Assembly: GCA_012932295.1 (NCBI GenBank)
Contig: JAAONU010000008.1
Coordinates: forward strand, 38,306,949 to 38,370,948
Direction: 5' to 3'
Source: Cyclina sinensis
Lineage: Eukaryota; Mollusca; Bivalvia; Venerida; Veneridae
Length of the DNA: 64,000 nt
Shown here piece by piece: positions 21,761 through 34,018 of this stretch. A program made the position numbers and the translations under genes. Numbering within the stretch: the first letter of the stretch is position 1; each line of letters opens with the position of its first letter. The notes beneath the pieces are model-generated. The model saw only the letters and a program-made list of their open reading frames with translations. It made no database searches and was not told the origin of the DNA.

Positions 21761-24111
21761 ATGGCGAACGATCCAAAATATAAGATTAGTCCTGGAATGC
21801 GATTGTTTTGGTGTGGGCTAATATCATCAGTTTCGGCTTTCTGTAGCGTGTTCCTGGCATTCTGCAGTCCATATTGGTATCAGTCTTGGAGAAGAGTCCA
21901 CAGCCCATTGGCCAATGTTGGACTGTGGCACATTTGCTTGTCCGGCTATGTCAAACCTAGAGACCCACAGATGCAAAGTTATGTAGGGTGCTGGTGGATT
22001 CACTCCTCATTTTTCAAGGATGTTCAGAATTTTATTATGCCACGTGAGTGTTACACTTTATATAACTGAATAATTGTAACATAATTTAGATACAGAAATA
22101 GATTTGAATTTGAGTAGAGATCAGGAAATAGACAAAAACTACCATTTGAAAAGCTAGATATATAAGATATTTTAAAATATCTGTAGTGTAGCCACCAGTA
22201 AGACAATGATTATAATTAAACATGCATGGTAGAATAACAGAAGTTACAGCCTGTAGCCACCAGTAAGTCAATGATTATAATTAAACATGCATGGTAGAAT
22301 AACAGAAGTTACAGCCTGTAGTGTAGCCACCAGTAAGTCAGTTAGTATAATTAAACATGCATGGTAGAATAACAGAAGTTACAGCCTGTAGTGTAGCCAC
22401 CAGTAAGTCAATGATTATAATTAAACATGCATGGTAGAATAACAGAAGTTACAGCCTGTAGTGTAGCCACCAGTAAGTCAATGATTATAATTAAACATGC
22501 ATGGTAGAATAACAGAAGTTACAGCCTGTAGTGTAGCCACCAGTAAGTCAATGATTATAATTAAACATGAATGGTAGAATAACAGAAGTTACAGCCTGTA
22601 GTGTAGCCACCAGTAAGTCAATGATTATAATTAAACATGCATGGTAGAATATCAGAAGTTACAGCCGGTAATAAACTTTTCCTTTTGAACTTTATATTTT
22701 AATGAGAATTTTTAATGCAACTCTTTTACTTGTAACAACATTAAAAGAAAGTGTTTTTTTATTAAAAATAAAAAAGTATCTTCCGCTAAAGAAAAATAGT
22801 GGTAAAGGAAGATAAAAATTATCTGACAGAAGTTCAAACAACTCAATACTATATTATTCATTGTTATTCAACTTTCTTCTGATTTTCCATCCATTCATTT
22901 TAACATGGGAATAATTAATTACTAAGTTGTGGTATGAGCTTATTATTGAATTATATGGTGTGAACAACATCGTGTGTCTCCTTTGAAGACCGTTTTTTAT
23001 GCAACCTTTTTGGTAATGGGCCTTTTTGTATCTAGACCCCAGTAGCACTTGAACTCAAACCTGAAGGGTCACAAGTAACATATGATATATCTACACTCTG
23101 TTTTCCACTGAGCCCTGAGAGAATCAGTTCTTTAATGCATTAGTCTGAAGTTGAATTTATACAAGCAAGTGTGCACTCACCTGCAACAACTGATCTTGTT
23201 TCAGCATGGTTTCGAGCCTGTCAGGCCCTCGTTATTTTTACACTGATCTGCAACATCTGTTCACTGGTACTGTGTGTTACGTATGTGGTAGAAAAATGGA
23301 GGCGGAAGATATATGGAGACAGATATGTTCTCATCCACATCATCAACTCTGTTCTTCTGTTTGCTGCAGGTATGAACTAATATTAACATACATGTGGTTG
23401 TATTCAAAACATTTTTGGGGGTAGGCAGGGGTCTGCTTTTTATATTGTTTAGTTCTTTGTCTTACACCGTCTCCCATATCAAGCATCATACAACAAAAAT
23501 GCTTTAAAGATCTTCAGAGGAACATTTTATTTTTCAAGAGACATAATTATTTATATTTCTAATTTGTCAAGCTTATTAAAAGTAACTTGACATTTAGGTT
23601 TTGTTTTCTGGCCTTCGTTTTAACATCCAATTAAGCATTTATCTTTTATATTGCCTATCTGATCTTAAATAATGATTTGATTTTTTATATAACATTCAAA
23701 TTGGAAGAAACTCAATGATTCTTGCTTATTTGTAGAGAAAATAGAAATGAGAGCAGGGAATGTAGTTGAAGGCTGTTCCACATGATAATTCAAAGCAATA
23801 TATTTTATATTTTATCAGCTTTCCTGGTCTTCATTGTTTCCTTGGTGTTTGCCGAGATGGCGAGACAAGAGGACTACTTCCCACGCCCCTGGATGAACTA
23901 CCTGTCATGGTCATATGGTTTCAATGTCCTCTCGGGATTCTTCTCGGCATTTGGCGGAATCTGCCTTTTTATCATGGCAATGATCTTGAAAGAAAAACTT
24001 TTCGCAAGTGATGGTGTTGCCAAGGAGTTTGGTCAGAATCAAGGAAGTGAAAGTGTTATCACAGGGGTGGGAGCTGTATCTGAGAAAAGCAAAAGTGAAT
24101 CTTTCGTTTAG
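21761..24111 (+). CDS. Claudin-like four-transmembrane protein with PDZ-ligand tail
   Basis: Exons 21761-22043, 23205-23369, 23819-24111 (stop 24109-24111), both introns phase 1; product 246 aa. TM1 about 15-36; signature W39, G54-L55-W56, C59, C77; TM2 about 97-123 (CQALVIFTLICNICSLVLCV); TM3 about 137-160; TM4 about 178-205 after NYLSWSYG. The last four residues ESFV fit a class I PDZ ligand (S at -2, V at 0), as in many claudins. The splice positions and phases match the minus-strand neighbour exactly, so the two arose by duplication with inversion. Intron 1 holds a 70-bp tandem repeat. Confidence 0.88.
22186..22669 (+). repeat. 70-bp tandem repeat in claudin-like intron 1
   Basis: Seven copies of a unit beginning gccaccagtaagtcaatgat and ending agaagttacagcctgtagt. 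The first copy is shortened to about 65 bp and the last is partial. Each unit contains the donor-like string CAG then GTAAGT as printed in ccagtaagtc, so it may offer weak splice decoys. Confidence 0.9.
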
Positions 24112-25730
24112 GAAACTATGTTGTGCAAATTTTCTGATTTATATTTTATTGTTATACTGAATCAAGCTACAGATTCTTTGCTCATTCTTTCAAGATTCTA
24201 GAAACCTTTAATCAGGAAAGATCTGAATAGTCATATCAGTAAAGTGTCTTTTTTAAAAACAAATTTGCCAATATTTCGCACTTGCTGTTTTATGCTAGTA
24301 CCTCTGTTAAGAACAAAAAAAAAAAGAGAAAAAAGATTTAAACATTTCTTTTTAAATTTACACAAGTTTATATGTTTTTCATTAACAGAACAATTTAAAT
24401 GGTTTAAAAAGTGCACTTGAAACTAAATTGGCTTGAATGTGGGTATAGAACATGTAGTGATACTTTTATTTTGTACATAGTCGTATAAATATCTCCTGTT
24501 TATGTCACATATGACTTAAAATATTATGTATATAGAAAAACAGTTTTGTTCATTGGACATACATATAATTTGCAACAGTTACAATTTCTAACTTCATTCC
24601 TAGTGTTTAATTGTACTGATATGTTGTTTTTTTTTCTTTTTATAGTTTTCTGTTTGAGAAAAATGTAACATAAATAACCAGTGGAATCTCTAAGTGTGAA
24701 TGATTCAGTTTCAGACTTTTTTTATTAGTAAAAAACTGCATCTGCAGTGTCACATTGGCGGTTTAAATGAAAACATCTGTGTAATATAATCAAAATCTTG
24801 ACTGAATAGTAAAATTGTGTAAAAATATATTTCATGATGTAAGAATATATCCAAAGTGCCAGTTCTATTACTTAGCCAGAAAGTTGCAAAATATTTTTTT
24901 TATTATAAAGATTTTTTTCCAATATAATGAATTCTTGTTTTTATCAGCAAAATTTCCTACATTTTACATAGTTATACTGTTTAATACATTTCAGTTATGG
25001 AGTTTTCTTATCTTGTCTTTGTAAAACCATTACATGAATATCATTAAAGTATGCAATGTTCAGAGGATAGGATAGTTTGTCAGAAAATTGTCTAGTTAAT
25101 GACTATCTGTCTATATGCTGGTATTGGCTTGGACACCAAAACATGCATATCTAATGAAAATAATTACCTTTTACTGTAGTAATGGTGTATGAGAGAGCAT
25201 TTCAACAACTCTGCTTTTGGTCTTAGCTACCTAACTACCATATACATGTAGGAACTTACAATACATCATGAATAGTGCATATACAAGTTTGGTATTATTG
25301 TTTCGTTTGTTACTCTTGTTACTGGCAAAACATTTTTTATCACTTTAGACAGTGTTGTGTAAACTCATAGAGGTTACATAGCATCCAATCCAATGTAACT
25401 GTAAATTAAGTTGTGTGTTTGGGGCTACAAGCTATACAGGAAACAAGTATTTATTATAATTTTCCAAGAAGTAAACTGTAGATTGCTTTCCCAGTACACA
25501 ATGATTTTCACAAACCTGTACATACATTCATTGTGATCACCATTTTTGTAACTTTCATACATTTTCAGGAATATGCACATTTTCTTATACAAAAATCTTC
25601 ATCATTCTGTTTTCATGTTTTATATTTGAATATATGTATATAAAAGGAAACTTGTATATTTTTGTATAACATAATCTTGTAAACTTAAGCAAATAAAATA
25701 ATTTCTTTTCATGAAGACATTTTTTCTTCT
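24112..25730 (+). other. Presumed long 3' UTR and flank of the plus-strand claudin-like gene
   Basis: AT-rich sequence without exons; an AATAAA at 25692-25697 is a possible end signal. Confidence 0.4.
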
Positions 25731-25739
25731 TTGGCTCAA

Positions 25740-25905
25740 AGTTATAAATAGAACTTTGACCTTGACTTTTCACATATTAATAGAACTTTGACCTTGACTT
25801 TCCACTTATTAATAGAACTTTGACCTTGACTTTTCACTTATTAATAGAACTTTGACCTTGACTTTTCACTTATTAATAGAACTCTGACCTTGACTTTTCA
25901 TGAAA
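25740..25905 (+). repeat. Tandem repeat of about 34 bp rich in nuclear-receptor-type sites
   Basis: Five copies of ttaatagaactttgacctt followed by gacttttcac. Each copy carries TGACCTTGA, which on the minus strand is TCAAGGTCA, the textbook ERR/SF-1 (FTZ-F1) extended half site. Confidence 0.8.
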
Positions 25906-26415
25906 TGAACAAACATATCAGTCATCTACTGTTCACAAACACTGCATTTATCATTCTTGACTCATAGATAAATGTATAGTTTGGTAATTTTGGCCCTTAC
26001 TAAAATTATTTACAATGTTTGCACAAAACACAGGAGCCCCCACGTAGGTGTGTTTCACAAGCATGTGAAACTGTAGTAAAAAAAGTAAGGCATAAACATA
26101 ATTTATCTTTGAAAATTTGAACAAAAATGTCATCCTTCACAACTTCTACACCTAGCCTATTCACCTATGCAACTGAGAAGTTCATCCTCTAATAGATTAT
26201 TAACCAATGTCAAGGTATCGGTAAAAAAATCTAAACACAACAGATAAACTGAAAACGTTATTGGTCTTTATAGAGAGTTGTTGTTGTTATAATTTTTGGG
26301 TGGATAGCTATGAATGCTTTTTGGGTTTCATGACTTAAAAAAGTTTTTGAATACATATTCTTGAAATCATCAATCATTTTTCATTCTATATATAATGAGC
26401 CAATTAAATAGATTT

Positions 26416-29400
26416 GCAGTATAACATCCGTTAATTGAAGGGTATGTCTCTATTTAATAAGTGCAACCCATTATCAGACATTAGGCATATTGCAGTATAA
26501 CATCGGTTAATTGAAGGGTATGTCTCTATTTAATAAGTGCAACCCATTATCAGACATTAGGCATATTGCAGTATAACATCGGTTAATTGAAGGGTATGTC
26601 TCTATTTAATAAGTGGAACCCATTATCAGACATTAGGCATATTGCAGTATAACATCGGTTAATTGAAGGGTATGTCTCTATTTAATAAGTGCAACCCATT
26701 ATCAGACATTAGGCATATTGCAGTATAACATCGGTTAATTGAAGGGTATGTCTCTATTTAATAAGTGCAACCCATTATCAGACATTAGGCATATTGCAGT
26801 ATAACATCGGTTAATTGAAGGGTATGTCTCTATTTAATAAGTGCAACCCATTATCAGACATTAGGCATATTGCAGTATAACATCCGTTAATTGAAGGGTA
26901 TGTCTCTATTTAATAAGTGCAACCCATTATCAGACATTAGGCATATTGCAGTATAACATCCGTTAATTGAAGGGTATGTCTCTATTTAATAAGTGCAACC
27001 CATTATCAGACATTAGGCATATTGCAGTATAACATCCGTTAATTGAAGGGTATGTCTCTATTTAATAAGTGCAACCCATTATCAGACATTAGGCATATTG
27101 CAGTATAACATCCGTTAATTGAAGGGTATGTCTCTATTTAATAAGTGCAACCCATTATCAGACATTAGGCATATTGCAGTATAACATCCGTTAATTGAAG
27201 GGTATGTCTCTATTTAATAAGTGCAACCCATTATCAGACATTAGACATATTGCAGTATAACATCCGTTAATTGAAGGGTATGTCTCTATTTAATAAGTGC
27301 AACCCATTATCAGACATTAGGCATATTGCAGTATAACATCCGTTAATTGAAGGGTATGTCTCTATTTAATAAGTGCAACCCATTATCAGACATTAGGCAT
27401 ATTGCAGTATAACATCCGTTAATTGAAGGGTATGTCTCTATTTAATAAGTGCAACCCATTATCAGACATTAGGCATATTGCAGTATAACATCCGTTAATT
27501 GAAGGGTATGTCTCTATTTAATAAGTGCAACCCATTATCAGACATTAGGCATATTGCAGTATAACATCCGTTAATTGAAGGGTATGTCTCTATTTAATAA
27601 GTGCAACCCATTATCAGACATTAGGCATATTGCAGTATAACATCCGTTAATTGAAGGGTATGTCTCTATTTAATAAGTGCAACCCATTATCAGACATTAG
27701 GCATATTGCAGTATAACATCCGTTAATTGAAGGGTATGTCTCTATTTAATAAGTGCAACCCATTATCAGACATTAGGCATATTGCAGTATAACATCCGTT
27801 AATTGAAGGGTATGTCTCTATTTAATAAGTGCAACCCATTATCAGACATTAGGCATATTGCAGTATAACATCCGTTAATTGAAGGGTATGTCTCTATTTA
27901 ATAAGTGCAACCCATTATCAGACATTAGGCATATTGCAGTATAACATCGGTTAATTGAAGGGTATGTCTCTATTTAATAAGTGCAACCCATTATCAGACA
28001 TTAGGCATATTGCAGTATAACATCCGTTAATTGAAGGGTATGTCTCTATTTAATAAGTGCAACCCATTATCAGACATTAGGCATATTGCAGTATAACATC
28101 CGTTAATTGAAGGGTATGTCTCTATTTAATAAGTGCAACCCATTATCAGACATTAGGCATATTGCAGTATAACATCCCTTAATTGAAGGGTATGTCTCTA
28201 TTTAATAAGTGCAACCCATTATCAGACATTAGGCATATTGCAGTATAACATCCCTTAATTGAAGGGTATGTCTCTATTTAATAAGTGCAATCCATTATCA
28301 GACATTAGGCATATTGCAGTATAACATCCGTTAATTGAAGGGTATGTCTCTATTTAATAAGTGCAACCCATTATCAGATATTAGGCATATTGCAGTATAA
28401 CATCCGTTAATTGAAGGGTATGTCCCTATTTAATAAGTGGAACCCATTATCAGACATTAGGCATATTGCAGTATAACATCCGTTAATTGAAGGGTATGTC
28501 TCTATTTAATAAGTGCAACCCATTATCAGACATTAGGCATATTGCAGTATAACATCGGTTGATTGAAGGGTATGTCTCTATTTAATAAGTGCAACCCATT
28601 ATCAGACATTTGGCATATTGCAGTATAACATCCGTTAATTGAAGGGTATGTCCCTATTTAATAAGTGGAACCCATTATCAGACATTAGGCATATTGCAGT
28701 ATAACATCCGTTAATTGAAGGGTATGTCCCTATTTAATAAGTGCAACCCATTATCAGACATTAGGCATATTGCAGTATAACATCCGTTAATTGAAGGGTA
28801 TGTCCCTATTTAATAAGTGCAACCCATTATCAGACATTAGGCATATTGCAGTATAACATCCGTTAATTGAAGGGTATGTCTCTATTTAATAAGTGGAACC
28901 CATTATCAGACATTAGGCATATTGCAGTATAACATCCGTTAATTGAAGGGTATGTCTCTATTTAATAAGTGCAACCCATTATCAGACATTAGGCATATTG
29001 CAGTATAACATCGGTTAATTGAAGGGTATGTCTCTATTTAATAAGTGCAACCCATTATCAGACATTAGGCATATTGCAGTATAACATCCGTTAATTGAAG
29101 GGTATGTCTCTATTTAATAAGTGCAACCCATTATCAGACATTAGGCATATTGCAGTATAACATCCATTAATTGAAGGGTATGTCTCTATTTAATAAGTGG
29201 AACCCATTATCAGACATTAGGCATATTGCAGTATAACATCCGTTAATTGAAGGGTATGTCTCTATTTAATAAGTGCAACCCATTATCAGACATTAGGCAT
29301 ATTGCAGTATAACATCCGTTAATTGAAGGGTATGTCCCTATTTAATAAGTGGAACCCATTATCAGACATTAGGCATATTGCAGTATAACATCCGTTAATT

Positions 29401-31051
29401 GAAGGGTATGTCTCTATTTAATAAGTGCAACCCATTATCAGACATTAGGCATATTGCAGTATAACATCGGTTAATTGAAGGGTATGTCTCTATTTAATAA
29501 GTGCAACCCATTATCAGACATTAGGCATATTGCAGTATAACATCGGTTAATTGAAGGGTATGTCTCTATTTAATAAAGGCAACCCATTATCAGACATTAG
29601 GCATATTGCAGTATAACATCGGTTAATTGAAGGGTATGTCTCTATTTAATAAGTGGAACCCATTATCAGACATTAGGCATATTGCAGTATAACATCCGTT
29701 AATTGAAGGGTATGTCTCTATTTAATAAGTGCAACCCATTATCAGACATTAGGCATATTGCAGTATAACATCCGTTAATTGAAGGGTATGTCTCTATTTA
29801 ATAAGTGGAACCCATTATCAGACATTAGGCATATTGCAGTATAACATCCGTTAATTGAAGGGTATGTCTCTATTTAATAAGTGGAACCCATTATCAGACA
29901 TTAGGCATATTGCAGTATAACATCCGTTAATTGAAGGGTATGTCTCTATTTAATAAGTGGAACCCATTATCAGACATTAGGCATATTGCAGTATAACATC
30001 CGTTAATTGAAGGGTATGTCTCTATTTAATAAGTGGAACCCATTATCAGACATTAGGCATATTGCAGTATAACATCCGTTAATTGAAGGGTATGTCTCTA
30101 TTTAATAAGTGGAACCCATTATCAGACATTAGGCATATTGCAGTATAACATCCGTTAATTGAAGGGTATGTCTCTATTTAATAAGTGCAACCCATTATCA
30201 GACATTAGGCATATTGCAGTATAACATCCGTTAATTGAAGGGTATGTCTCTATTTAATAAGTGCAACCCATTATCAGACATTAGGCATATTGCAGTATAA
30301 CATCCGTTAATTGAAGGGTATGTCTCTATTTAATAAGTGGAACCCATTATCAGACATTAGGCATATTGCAGTATAACATCCGTTAATTGAAGGGTATGTC
30401 TCTATTTAATAAGTGCAACCCATTATCAGACATTAGGCATATTGCAGTATAACATCCGTTAATTGAAGGGTATGTCTCTATTTAATAAGTGGAACCCATT
30501 ATCAGACATTAGGCATATTGCAGTATAACATCCGTTAATTGAAGGGTATGTCTCTATTTAATAAGTGGAACCCATTATCAGACATTAGGCATATTGCAGT
30601 ATAACATCCGTTAATTGAAGGGTATGTCTCTATTTAATAAGTGGAACCCATTATCAGACATTAGGCATATTGCAGTATAACATCCGTTAATTGAAGGGTA
30701 TGTCTCTATTTAATAAGTGCAACCCATTATCAGACATTAGGCATATTGCAGTATAACATCCGTTAATTGAAGGGTATGTCTCTATTTAATAAGTGGAACC
30801 CATTATCAGACATTAGGCATATTGCAGTATAACATCCGTTAATTGAAGGGTATGTCTCTATTTAATAAGTGCAACCCATTATCAGACATTAGGCATATTG
30901 CAGTATAACATCCGTTAATTGAAGGGTATGTCTCTATTTAATAAGTGGAACCCATTATCAGACATTTGGCATATTGCAGTATAACATCCGTTAATTGAAG
31001 GGTATGTCTCTATTTAATAAGTGGAACCCATTATCAGACATTAGGCATATT
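26416..31051 (+). repeat. Large 76-bp tandem array, 61 copies
   Basis: The unit runs gcagtataacatccgttaat ... agacattaggcatatt, 76 bp. The span of 4636 bp is exactly 61 x 76, so I see no net length change across the array. Variation is limited to a few sites: cc/cg/gg before gttaat, C/G in agtgcaaccc/agtggaaccc (the G form is commoner in the second half), tctct/tccct. No open frame, and no CRISPR logic because spacers are absent. It lies between the claudin-like pair and DDX54. Confidence 0.97.
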
Positions 31052-31082
31052 GGCCACAAACTTTATTAACAATAAATAGTAG

Positions 31083-31287
31083 TAAGAGCACTGATCGAGG
31101 GGTTAGAGTGCCAGACTCCCGATCCAGAGGTTGCTGGTTTGAATCCCACCAGAGGTGAGAGTCAACAGTGACTTTCTGCATTTCTCACTTTTGGCACGAG
31201 TACTGTTTTGAACCCAGGAAGCAGTTATCGAGAGGGATTAATAGAAGTTGCAAAAACTTGCTTCCCAATCAATGTAAAATAATTAAG
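31083..31287 (+). mobile_element. tRNA-derived SINE, same family as 20449-20665
   Basis: The head (gaggggttagagtgcc ... ggtttgaatccc) is followed by the shared body gaacccaggaagcagttatc and the tail caatgtaaaataa. It begins about 30 bp after the 76-bp array. No clear target duplication was found. Confidence 0.75.
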
Positions 31288-31679
31288 TTTGAACTAAACT
31301 TGATAATTACTACTTTTTTAGAAAGCTTAGTTCATTTCAGACCAATGGCTGATATTCATATTACCCAGTACTAAATGAAAGAACAACCTATCTATCTAGA
31401 AAAAAGATGTATCACTCCTATATCAAAGTAGAATACTGTGTTCCATTATTATGACATGGGTACCACTCCCTAGATTTTCTAAGAATGTTTTTTAAAATAC
31501 ATAATAATTTCTAAATCTAAAGGTCCCTCCTAATAACTGAGAACCATCATCTCTGTTGTAAAAAAGTGGTTATACATGTAGTTTTGTAATGGTTTCATAT
31601 AAAGATCTGAATAATATAATTGATAGAGAGGTAAATTATTATATAATTATATACAGATATAATGTTAACAAGGATTCCT

Positions 31680-33130
31680 TCAATACTAATCTTACTGACC
31701 TAGTTTTTCCCCCTAAATGACCTAGTTTCAAACTTCACCTCAAAATTGCCTTCCATGAAAACAGTAAAAAATGTGGCCTCTAGAGTTTTCATAAACTGAC
31801 CTAACTGATGGTCTACCTTTATACACCAGTCGAAAGATGGCCGTAAAATGGGAAACCTCATGGAGGGCAGGAAGCATCTAGACTTTGTCTGGGTCATATC
31901 TCTGTTGCTAATTGTTTGACTGACTTCAAACTTGTTGTGCAGCTTTCTTGGAATGAGTAGAAGTGCAGTGCCTAAGAACCATAACTATCTAGTCCCATAT
32001 TTTAATAATCTCCACTTGTGAAACTTGTTTGTCTGGAGCATTACTTAAAATCAATGAAGTGAATTGATGTGAAACTTAAAGTATATATCTGGTGACAAGG
32101 AAAAGTGCAGTGCCTAAGAAGCATAACTCTGTCTTATCCAGTTTTAGTGTAATCTTCCCTTCTTTAATTTCTATGATGAATTTTTGTCCAGAGTATAACT
32201 TAAACACTATGAAAGGGATTGTCTTGAAACTTCAAACAAAGATAGATGGTAAGAAGTAGAAGTGAAGTGCACAAGAACCATAACCCTTCCTGGTCCCATT
32301 TTATAATTATTTCCCCTCTTAAAACATTCTGACCAGAGCATAACTTGAAAAGTATGAAGAGAATTGATGTGACACTTAAAGACAGCTGGCAACAAGGAAA
32401 ACAGCAAGGCCCAGTTTTTTTTAATCTCCCCTTTTTTAATTTCTTTAATGAGTTTTTGTCTGGAGCATACATTGAACACTATGAATAGGATTGCCTACTG
32501 GTTCTCTACCTGGTTCCATTTTTTAATTATCTCTATTCTTACCGTAATAAATTTTTGTCTGGAACATTACTTTAAAGCTATGAAGGGAATTGATGTGAAA
32601 CTTAAAATTTAGATAGCTGGTGACAAGAGAAGTACATTGCACAAGAAAATTAACTCTCTTTATCCTGTTTTAAGATACCTTGTTTCTTTGGTTTTGTAAT
32701 AATTTTTTTGTCAGGTAAAGGTAAAGGTTTCTTATTTAACGTGGGTAGTCAACGAAAGTTCCCACCTGGTGTGGATGGAACAACTTATTTCCAGAAGAGC
32801 CCACGGTGGGTGTATTTTACCTCCCCGATCCCCAGTCTAGGCTGATACTGCTGGAAACAGTACCCGGTTAGGTTACCACCCAGTCCTGGGAAATTAGTCA
32901 ATAACCCAGTCTCTACCCGGAATCGAACTCGGGTCGCTAGCTTCGTAGTCCAATGCACAAACCCCTCGGCCACCGAGTCAGGAGCATATCTTCATCATTA
33001 TAAAAGGGATTGAGTTGGAACTTAAAATAAAGATAAGTGGTAAGAAATAGAAGTGCAGTGTACAAGAAATATATTTCTGTCAGGTCTCATTTTTGAATGA
33101 TCTCCCCTCTTAAAACATTTTTGGTATATA
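31680..33130. repeat. Degenerate tandem interspersed repeat
   Basis: Five to six poor copies of a block with agcataactt, gaaacttaaa, agaagtgcagtgcacaagaa and a weak ttaattatctcccct segment. The block is related to the internal parts of the 13007-13620 element. A SINE is inserted at 32716-32976. Frames over it are not genes. Confidence 0.65.
32716..32976 (-). mobile_element. tRNA-derived SINE nested in a degenerate repeat, 6-bp target duplication
   Basis: The head is at the right end on the minus strand (gtggccgaggggtttgtgc ... gggttcgattcc as A and B boxes); the tail ends in aaaggtaaaggtaaa-type sequence at the left. The target duplication gtcagg flanks it (32710-32715, 32977-32982), and removing it restores the host repeat's tttttgtctggagcata-like text. 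A second copy is at 44093-44352. Confidence 0.8.
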
Positions 33131-33651
33131 GATATTTAATGGTATATTGATAAGAGTCTTTAAGTGTTGTTTCAACACGAGTTGTTAAAATATTCTTGCT
33201 GAATTTGATGATTTCCAGATATTTGTGCAGTGCTATGAGAAACGCTGGCATCATCAGTTGCAGCCCAGGCTGCTGTGCATATATTGCATCTGCTCTGCGA
33301 CGCATTTTTCCTGGTTGTCCGGGCTTGTTGAACCACTTTATAACTCCATCTGGATCTTAATAAGATTAAATGTTGTGACAAAGTTTTATTGGAACCAGGT
33401 TAAAAAAATATTGCCTCTTTAGAGCTCAAGATGTACCAACTTTTTACTTCTGGAACCATTTTTGAACCTGTCAACAACTGCTACAAACTGAACTAAAAAA
33501 ATCCCTCAAAAATGTAATAAAAAGACACTTAAGTTTTCATCAGTGGTAAAACTACTACTGAAGAACATGAGCATTCAAATATGAACATTAAAAAAAACAA
33601 AAAAACAAAACCAAACAATATAATGTTTTAAGTTCTATATAAAAAGTTGCA

Positions 33652-33657
33652 TTTATT
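33652..33657 (-). promoter_or_regulatory. Candidate poly(A) signal of DDX54
   Basis: Minus-strand AATAAA about 360 bp after the DDX54 stop codon; the first good signal downstream. Confidence 0.45.
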
Positions 33658-34018
33658 TTCAACGTACCATTTAACTTGAGTAAATCAATCTTTAAAAGCA
33701 ACAGCATTATTATTTTATCATAATTTGAACCAATTTTCTATTTGTCTCTAATACAGTTTAATTCAAAAGTCTTCAACAAGCATTGGATATCAGGTATAAT
33801 TATTCAATATCCTGTCCCCAAACACAAGCCATTCCTTACTTCTTCCATAGACTAACATGGCAGTAAAATCTGACAGTGTGTTGTAGAAAAGTAAGCAAAG
33901 TCTTATCCAGATGACAGAATACATGTACTGCAAGAGAGTGGTTATAATTGCTTTCCAGGAAATAACTTATTTCAGAATTTTCCATTTTTTTTTTTAATAG
34001 ATATTTTTCAAAACTGTA

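Noticed and set aside
26416..31051. CRISPR-like array
   Set aside because: Units are contiguous with no variable spacers, and the organism is a eukaryote.
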